Shown: positions 57,790 to 64,000 of the stretch, piece after piece
How the letters are laid out: each line of letters starts with the position of its first letter
Numbering within the stretch: the stretch's first letter is position 1
DNA from: Thozetella sp. PMI_491
Taxonomy: Eukaryota; Ascomycota; Sordariomycetes; Chaetosphaeriales; Chaetosphaeriaceae
DNA length: 64,000 nt
Reading direction: 5' to 3'
Assembly: GCA_021432635.1 (NCBI GenBank)
Contig: MU270031.1
Location: 312,118-376,117, forward strand
Notes under the pieces: model-generated
Told to the model about the DNA's origin: nothing
The model's input: the letters and a program-made list of their open reading frames with translations, nothing else
Database searches by the model: none
Made by a program: the position numbers and the translations under genes

Positions 57790-58911
57790 ACACGGGGCAT
57801 ATGATTTGAGAGACAGCCGTTACGGTCGCGAGTTGGGATAGATATTCTGGATTGATACCCCGGGCTAGGATAAAATGCTTTTATACCCACCATCTATGCT
57901 ATATAAAAGGAGGCCGCCGGTGCACCATCGTCTGCTTGTTGCTTGAATTGCTTCAGTAGCTCCTCAACGACTTCCATACCTGTTCAGGGATTGGGTTAAG
58001 AAAACGGTGCCAAGCACTACGGCTCCGTTTCGGTACGGGGCGGAAGCCAAAACTCCAACTAACCAAACCCTCAAAAGAAGCTCTTGCCTAAAGGAGATTG
58101 CAAACGGCGGGGCTTTAAGCATTTGTACCCTGCCGGTGGAATGCCCTATTCAGAGCCATTCTGGCACGCGACATATTACTCCTCAGCCGGAAACTTTTGA
58201 GGATAGTATCTCCCGCGGCAGGCTTCTCGGGCAGAAGAGGCGTCTAACCATGTGGACAGTGTCGCCCACTTACTTCTTCCGAGCTAGGCCTTCAAAGAGA
58301 ATTGCAGAGGTTATGACAGGCCACCCACCCCACCCCAAGGCCATCAACTAAGGCCCCCCGCTCCCACCTATCAGTAAGCATGTGCCGCAATCTGAGATCC
58401 GCATCCGTTCTTATCCCAACTCGGTAGCTCTTCCGCTTGCTTTGTGGCTCGGTTTGGGTTAAGCTCTCTTTTGGTACATTTGCACAAAGTGCCGTTTTAA
58501 CCAATGATGCTCGGGCGGTAGTTCAAATCTTTGCAAATCTGCTCGGAAACCTCCAGGATTCAAGAAAAAATGGCCATGTGGCTCTAAGACATCGATCTCT
58601 GCATCGACTCCGGAGGATGCCGATCTGTGATGAGGGCCTCCGAGCCCGATGCAGGGCCCAAAGCCCGTGGAATAAGTGGGTCTTGCCGGCACCGAAGGCC
58701 GCACTGAAATTTCTCAGATTGGGGAAAGTAGTAGCAGCTACACACGCAGCCGAAGAGAGCTATCAAATCGCTTTGCAGTGCCAGGACATTCATACGCACT
58801 GCCCTCGCAAGTAGTTGAATTTCTGGCAAGCTATCTTCTCGCATTGCGACATCAAAAATACACATTAACCCATTTCCGCCACCGCAGTTAGGCACTAAGT
58901 GGAGGCCCGAT
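57790..58911. other. Intergenic region with an isolated TATA box
   Basis: 1.1 kb between SEN2 and SFM1. Contains a strong TATA-like element at 57899-57910, which is not followed by a convincing coding frame. The longest plus-strand frame downstream (58007-58351) has no ATG start and no domain. Confidence 0.55.
57899..57910 (+). promoter_or_regulatory. TATA-box-like element
   Basis: CTATATAAAAGG, close to the consensus TATA box, about 110 bp after the SEN2 stop codon and 1 kb before the SFM1 start. It may drive a short or non-coding transcript, or SFM1 with a very long leader. Direction is inferred from the asymmetry of the motif only. Confidence 0.45.
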
Positions 58912-59765
58912 ATGGCAGACAAGACTTACATCGTCGAGCACCTCGACGAGGAACTCGGTCCCTGGTCGGAGCTGGAGTATCTGGCGATAGCAGAGGAATC
59001 GCAGGAGGCTGGCGCCAAGTTCTGTCTATCGTCTTTGCCGGCTGCCTTCAAAGTCCCAGAGAAGCTCAAGGTCGTCTCGGCCTTCACTCCAGAGACCAGA
59101 GGCGTCGAGGAACTGTACGCCCAGGACAAGTCGCGTGTGTGCCTCCTAGACCCTGCCGCTGCGAAAGACTTGTCCCCCGAAGATGGAGACCTCTTTGACG
59201 CGTTTCTATTCGGGGGCATTCTGGGTATGTCCTTCGGGCAGGCTCCGCATCTTCCCTAGCCTAGAACTGCTGCTAACAGAATGCCAGGAGACGACCCGCC
59301 TCGAGGTAATTTCCACAAGTACCCTCGTATCAAGTTGTATCTCACAATTGAGTAGACCGAACCTCAGAGTTGCGTAAGAAGGGGTTCGAGGGCCGCCGTC
59401 TGGGGCCAAAGCAGATGACCACTGACACCGCAGTCCGTGTCACTCGGATAGTGGTCGAGAAGAAGGGTGAGCGATGCGTCCTCCTCGCACTTGCCCCTGT
59501 CTACAAACACTAGTTGTCTAACTTTTGACCAGTTCCGCTGGCGGACATCCCGTACTTGGACTTTCCAGAGCTCAAGTTTAATGACCACGAGAGCACCGAG
59601 ATGCCGTTCCGCTACGTCAAGGGAGAAGACGGAAAGCCCATCATGCCCAAGGTCAGTTTATAAGCTACGACATATGCCCTCGTTGGATATTGTATTAACT
59701 TGGGACAGGGCATGGTTGATCTTATTGCCAAGGACGCGGACAAGGCCATTGACGACTTGTTTTAG
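58912..59765 (+). CDS. SFM1: Protein arginine methyltransferase SFM1 (SPOUT family)
   Basis: Methylates ribosomal protein uS3 (Rps3) on one arginine, using S-adenosylmethionine; it is a SPOUT-fold enzyme (PF04252), not of the usual PRMT type. Five exons: 58912-59224, 59288-59305, 59356-59466, 59533-59651 and 59709-59765, giving 205 residues with phase kept at all four junctions. Exon 2 is 18 nt. Conserved family blocks are YIVEHLDEELGPWSELEY at the N-terminus, LLDPAAAKDLSPEDGDLFDAFLFGGILGDDPPRDRT across the first two junctions (written in parts: LLDPAAAKDLSPEDGD, FDAFLFGGILGD), LRKKGFEGRRLGPKQMTTDTAV in the knot region, and IPYLDFPELKFNDHESTEMPFRY near the end. The DHODH-like gene starts 319 bp downstream. 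Confidence 0.92.
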
Positions 59766-60084
59766 AGTCCGTTTGAGGATCGATGGCATCCTTTACAGGC
59801 CCAATGGCAGGGACGGTGGCAGCGTTGGCTTTTCTCACTGACGAAGGGTCTGGCATATGCGTAGTGGTTGTGCTAGCTCTCTTGGCCGAGCGCGCCCTCT
59901 TAGAGGAGCGGGCCTCGCCCTCCGCTCTTATCTTCTTATCTCGGCGAGCCCCGCCCCTGCTTCCAGCACGAGACAATCTTGACAATACCCTCCTATCATC
60001 GGCACCACGTGAGGAGCATCACCAAACAAACCCCTGTTCCAAACTGAGGTTCTCACAGAAGTCAACAGCGGCACATATTTGGCC
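59766..60084. other. Short intergenic region, SFM1 / DHODH-like
   Basis: 319 bp between co-oriented genes, holding the SFM1 3' end and the promoter of the next gene. No other feature seen. Confidence 0.6.
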
Positions 60085-61128
60085 ATGGCACAACAGCCCC
60101 CTCTCCTGAAATTCAGCCCCCCTCTCGTCAACTCGTCCAATCCCTGGGCGACGACATTAGATGATCTCCAAAAGCTCTATGCCTGTCCGTCGACCGGAGC
60201 CGTCACTACGCGGACGGCACTCCTAGGGAAGGGGTTTCCGCAAGATCCCTCCGAGCATGATTTTGTGTTTCTTAACTCCCTCACTCATCAATCATCGAAG
60301 TCAGCTGACTCGAGCGGAAATGCCTCGCTCAACTCGTTTGGCTACAGTCCGCTCCCGCTGGACCAGTACCTTGGGTTCATCAAGACGATTGCTAAGGAGC
60401 AGAGCCACCTAGGCGAGGGACCTGCTAAGGGCTTCATTGTGTCTGTCACAGGTGACCCGGGCGAGGTTGCCTCGTGTTACAGGCTCATAGCTACGACACA
60501 GAAGGACATTCAGCTTCCTCTAGCAATGGAGATCAATCTTAGCTGCCCTAACATCCCGGGGAAGACACCGCCAGCGTACTCAAGCGCAGAGCTGATCAAG
60601 TACATTGATGCTTTGGCGCCTATCCTGGTTGAGGAGGGTCTTTCACGCATCCCCTTTGGATTTAAGACGCCGCCATATACCCACTCGCAGCAATTCAAGG
60701 AACTGATCACGGCCCTTGTCGGAGACCCTCGTGCCCCCGAGCACCCAGAGTCGCCTGTCAGCTTCATCTCAGCCACTAATACGCTTGGCAACTGCTTAGT
60801 GCTTGACGAGGTGCAGGGCGGCGCAGGCGTTGTGCCCAGCTCACTAGAGTTCACGGCCGCGCTCCCCGGGGTAGGCTTGGGAGGCCTGGCTGGCGCGCCG
60901 CTGCACCCCCTCGCCCTTGGGAACGTGTCGACGCTCCATAGGCTGCTAGACGAGGCCGGGCTGGGACACATACAGATATTGGGGATCGGGGGCGTCCTAG
61001 ATGCGGCGGGCTACAAGCGGATGAGACATGCTGGCGCATCCATGGTTGGTGTAGGCACGGGGCTCGGACTGAAGGGAACGGATATCTTCAAGCAGATTGA
61101 CGAGCAGCTAGGAGGCCAGTGGGAGTGA
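60085..61128 (+). CDS. Class-1A dihydroorotate dehydrogenase-like flavoprotein
   Basis: A 347-residue, intronless TIM-barrel flavoenzyme resembling the cytosolic, fumarate-using type (Lactococcus PyrDA, yeast Ura1), not the mitochondrial membrane-bound class 2. EINLSCPNIPGKTPPAYS contains the catalytic Cys154 of class 1, flanked by Asn151 and Asn156; Lys194 in GFKTPPY and the Asn of SATNTLGN are also present; ILGIGGVLDAAGYKRMRHAG and GVGTGL form the flavin phosphate site. The site differs at known positions: the usual lysine of the TKS motif is Arg43 (TTRTAL), and the orotate-pocket sequence N-S-M-G-L reads N-S-F-G-Y (residues 83-87). Class-2 enzyme normally makes pyrimidines in filamentous ascomycetes, so this is probably a paralogue with a different or modified substrate. 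No signal or membrane helix. Confidence 0.88.
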   Translation: MAQQPPLLKFSPPLVNSSNPWATTLDDLQKLYACPSTGAVTTRTALLGKGFPQDPSEHDFVFLNSLTHQSSKSADSSGNASLNSFGYSPLPLDQYLGFIKTIAKEQSHLGEGPAKGFIVSVTGDPGEVASCYRLIATTQKDIQLPLAMEINLSCPNIPGKTPPAYSSAELIKYIDALAPILVEEGLSRIPFGFKTPPYTHSQQFKELITALVGDPRAPEHPESPVSFISATNTLGNCLVLDEVQGGAGVVPSSLEFTAALPGVGLGGLAGAPLHPLALGNVSTLHRLLDEAGLGHIQILGIGGVLDAAGYKRMRHAGASMVGVGTGLGLKGTDIFKQIDEQLGGQWE

Positions 61129-64000
61129 TGAGGAGCCGAGAGGGAATGAGAGTACCATGGGTGACTGGCGGATGGGTCGCGCTTGTTGCAGGAGCCCCCA
61201 TACCGATCCAGAGTGGCCAGCACGAAGAAGGGAGGGGACCTGCCATGGCGTATCCAATATAAAGGACGAGCTTGGCTGCCTGTTTACTCTCCGGAGCGTG
61301 GCCCCTAGGCCCGTCAGCAGGACAATCGAGATGGTGAGACAGAGAGACCTGATCACGACGGCCCGAGAAGGCGATATTCTACGACGTCTCCCATTGGTAG
61401 CGAGTGATGTTATCAGGAGCCGTGCCCAGCACACGATGTGATAATGAGCTGATCCGAAGTACATATAGGTATACCTAGGTACTCCGACGAGCGTTATATC
61501 TATGGAACCATCACGCCGGACGACAGGGGTACGGCTAAAGACGGCAGTAGCATCCGGTTATCATCCAAGAACGATAGAGAGGCAAGAGACGGCGCAACCA
61601 CCGGTTCCGAGGCCCCTGATGGCTGGGATCGCTAGTCCTTGGAAGTAAATATTCCGGAAGTCAACAAGCACATCCGGCCACCTACCCGCTCGGCTGCTAC
61701 GTACCTACGAAGTAGGTACCTGGCCAGCCTTGGCTGCTTGTCGTACTTGCATGGATAGGTCGGCTGCACTGCGTGGATGCTTGTTAGCACCGGCCGCATC
61801 CGGAAAGAGGGAGGGCAGCGTGCGCTGATTGGCGGATAAATACTTTCCAGAAATCCCAGTAATGGGGAAAGGAAATGGGGACGGCGCGGGGAAGGCCCTC
61901 CACAAGCCAAGCTAAACCCCACGATTCGGGCCTCTCCCAAAATTCCACCGCTTCGCGGCCACTCACGAGGGGAGGAGTTCTTGTCGCCTCTCGGCGCTGC
62001 GTGGCCTGACGAGGGCCGCTTTTCTGGAGTTTCCGGGAAACGACGGGGGACCCCCTCCCTTCCTACCAATGGTCTGGATGCACTCGGAAATTTCAGGTGC
62101 CCGGTGGTGGGCGAGTGGTCGACGAATCCGAGTTTGCCGAATAGGGCACCCCCGGGGGGGGGAGGCATTGACTGCAGTTTTCCTGCGACCATCTGCTAGC
62201 ATGTACGCCATCCTGGCTTGCTCGGGCACATAGTTCAGAGACAAAGTCTAAATGTGTTGTTGCTTTAACGGCTATAGAAACGAGACAGTACCGACAGTAC
62301 CCCGTAACCGCCACCCCAACAAGGACCCTTTTGAGGGATTGGGGATCTTGGCCTTTGGGGCTCCCTCCACTAAAACTCCGGTGGGTGGCCCCCCACGGTG
62401 GGGAACCTAATTGCCAGGAGCGGGCTGTCGCATGGTTTTTTTTTACGCGCAAGAGCGACCCGCTATAGGCGCTGACTTAGCTGCCCTGGTGAGCCCGGCC
62501 CGCCAAGCGAGCCTGCATCTAGTAGTGGTACCGAGAAGGTGTGATGCTTGTTGTGCCTTCCAGAACAAGTAGGTAGGCTGCACTTTGGCATTGCACAAGA
62601 AGGCAAAAAAGTAAACACGCAAAAAGGTAAAAATCCCTAAAAGCCCAAAAGACAGCGAGAGAAAGAGAGAGAGAGGGAGAGACAGAAAGATGCCCAGCAA
62701 GAGAGTAGTGCCGCCGGCCGGGACCGATCCAGCTTCATCCCGGTAATCTCTGCTTCCTCAATGGGAGGGCAGTGCTCCAGAAGTCGCATTGGCATCTGGC
62801 GTGCAGATCGCGGGACAATTCGAGTAGCATCCAAGCTACTTGGGCAATGGCCTGGAAGCTGGCACGCTTCAAGGTGCCTGAGTGCCCCGGCGGCGCCCGC
62901 GCCTTTTTTTCCCTCCACTGACAGTCGGCCGTTCTCGTCTAGGCGTCCCGCCCCGACGAACGAGCATAGAGTTGATTTTAAGACGTATTCTCCCTGCCAC
63001 GCCACTGGCCCCCGGGCCTCGAGCCAGTCAAGCCAGTCCCGCGCGCCGCCCACCACCGGGACCCTGGTTCGTCGCTAATAACCCGGGCTCCTTATTGCAT
63101 CGATCGACTGGGGCCAGGTCCCATAATACATACAAGTCCTGTCCTGTTCGGTTCCAGCAGGGGCACGAGGGAGTTACAGCAAGTCGGGGAAATATTTACG
63201 GCTGACCTTTGCGTTGGAACGTTTCGTTTCGTACCGCCTCGCGCCCCCTTTTCCGACATCCCGTCTTCTCTTTTATAACCATCCCAGGCCCCCCGCATTT
63301 GACCGCGTGAGCAAGAGAGCTGGTGCGCGCCCGCGTGCGAGAGTACGAGTGAAGAAGGAACCAAGCGAGCAAGTGCGTGCATGCGCGTGGGCAGACAGAG
63401 AAGGACCGAGAGGGAAGAGAGCCAGACTCCCGAACTAGATCCGATCCAAATACCCGCCCAGTAGCCGTCTCGACATTGCTTCTCTTTTCTTTTCTACGTC
63501 GAAAGGGGGGGGTTTGTGCGACCTCGACCGGCAGCAATCCGAAGGCGCTCTCCATTACGAGCCTCTGCAGCGTCCGGGGGTTTAACTGGGGGACTGCAGC
63601 GACTTTGCGCCATCCAGGGCCTTCCGCCAGCGAGCGTCGGCCCCTTGACAACCCAGAGCACACCTCACCCAGGGCCTGGGACCGTGGGCATTTGAGCCGG
63701 CACATTGCCCTTGTCGTCCGTCCTCAGCACCGCCCGGCCTGCCTTGAGCCACGCGAAAGGTCATTCCGGCCCGGCGGACGAGAGCGGCCATCGGCGTCCA
63801 GCCTCCTGCGCGCCCTCCATCCACGTAGGACCTGTGGCAGAGTGTGTCGAGCCGAGGTGCACATGGTCTCGTCTATCGTCCCGAGTCCCTCACCTACTCT
63901 CGAGGCTCCGGAGACTTGTCCGGGGCGGATCCCGTGGCCGCTGAGCGAGCGCAGCTGGCAGCGACCCCTCCGGCCTGAGCCAACGAGGAATAGAAGGCGG
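61129..64000. other. Gene-free right flank
   Basis: 2.9 kb without a supportable gene. It has a perfect inverted repeat at 61701-61719, a GA-rich tract at about 62650-62695 and GC-rich stretches near the right end. The right end could be the promoter and leader of a gene outside the window. Confidence 0.5.
61701..61719. repeat. Perfect short inverted repeat
   Basis: GTACCTAC and its exact complement GTAGGTAC face each other across 3 nt (GAA). Related AGGTATACCT palindromes occur nearby at about 61466-61475. It may be a remnant of a small inverted-repeat element or a regulatory palindrome. Confidence 0.5.

Noticed and set aside
58007-58351. 114-codon open frame following the TATA-like element
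   Set aside because: It starts with a GTG, contains no recognisable motif and lacks support for translation.
1-64000. Transposons, retroelements or other virus-derived elements
   Set aside because: No reverse transcriptase, transposase, integrase or capsid motif, and no long terminal repeats, were seen in any frame I read.

Overview
The window is nuclear DNA of a filamentous ascomycete (Pezizomycotina, most likely Sordariomycetes). The evidence is short introns (about 50-100 nt) with GTANGT-type donors and CTAAC/CTGAT branch sites, GC-rich coding sequence, pyrimidine-rich leaders, and a full set of eukaryotic housekeeping genes whose closest recognisable relatives are fungal (MCM2, WEE1, MRC1, MED1, HFI1, KEX1, DRE2, SFM1). 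I identified 18 protein-coding genes: 16 are assigned to a known family and two are conserved-looking proteins of unknown function. Exon boundaries were worked out by hand from splice sites and reading-frame continuity. They are predictions, without transcript support.

Layout. Positions 1-8039 hold no gene I can support. Then come: glutamate-cysteine ligase (10607-8040, minus); MCM2 (15183-12473, minus), divergent from a UBR7/mlo2-type protein (15843-17623, plus); an intronless amino-acid permease (18654-20279, plus), convergent with an unknown coiled-coil protein (21998-20665, minus); WEE1 kinase (27506-23699, minus); a gene-poor stretch with a 10-N assembly gap (29810-29819); MED1 (32867-30778, minus); an AT-richer island (about 33.24-34.40 kb); MRC1/claspin (38769-34469, minus); HFI1/ADA1 (41155-39610, minus), divergent from gamma-tubulin complex protein GCP3/Spc98 (41722-44514, plus); an unknown protein (45030-46130, plus); methionyl-tRNA formyltransferase (46619-48187, plus), convergent with an STF2-like small protein (49321-48658, minus); DRE2 (51926-53034, plus), convergent with KEX1 (55769-53681, minus), which is divergent from SEN2 (56344-57789, plus); SFM1 (58912-59765, plus); and a class-1A dihydroorotate-dehydrogenase-like enzyme (60085-61128, plus). 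From 61129 to the end I see no gene.

There is no single pathway or cluster here. Three genes act in the S-phase/G2-M control circuit (MCM2 helicase, MRC1 checkpoint mediator, WEE1 kinase) and lie within about 26 kb, but they are separated by unrelated genes and I infer nothing beyond proximity. Two genes act in transcription coactivation (MED1, HFI1). Others act in glutathione synthesis, cytosolic Fe-S assembly, mitochondrial translation initiation, tRNA splicing, ribosomal-protein methylation and late-Golgi proprotein processing. I found no mobile element, virus-derived element, CRISPR array, rRNA or tRNA gene. No previously undescribed system stands out. The best leads are the altered pocket of the dihydroorotate-dehydrogenase-like enzyme, a start codon assembled by splicing in the STF2-like gene, in-frame tandem splice acceptors in two genes, the compositional island between MED1 and MRC1, and two uncharacterised proteins.
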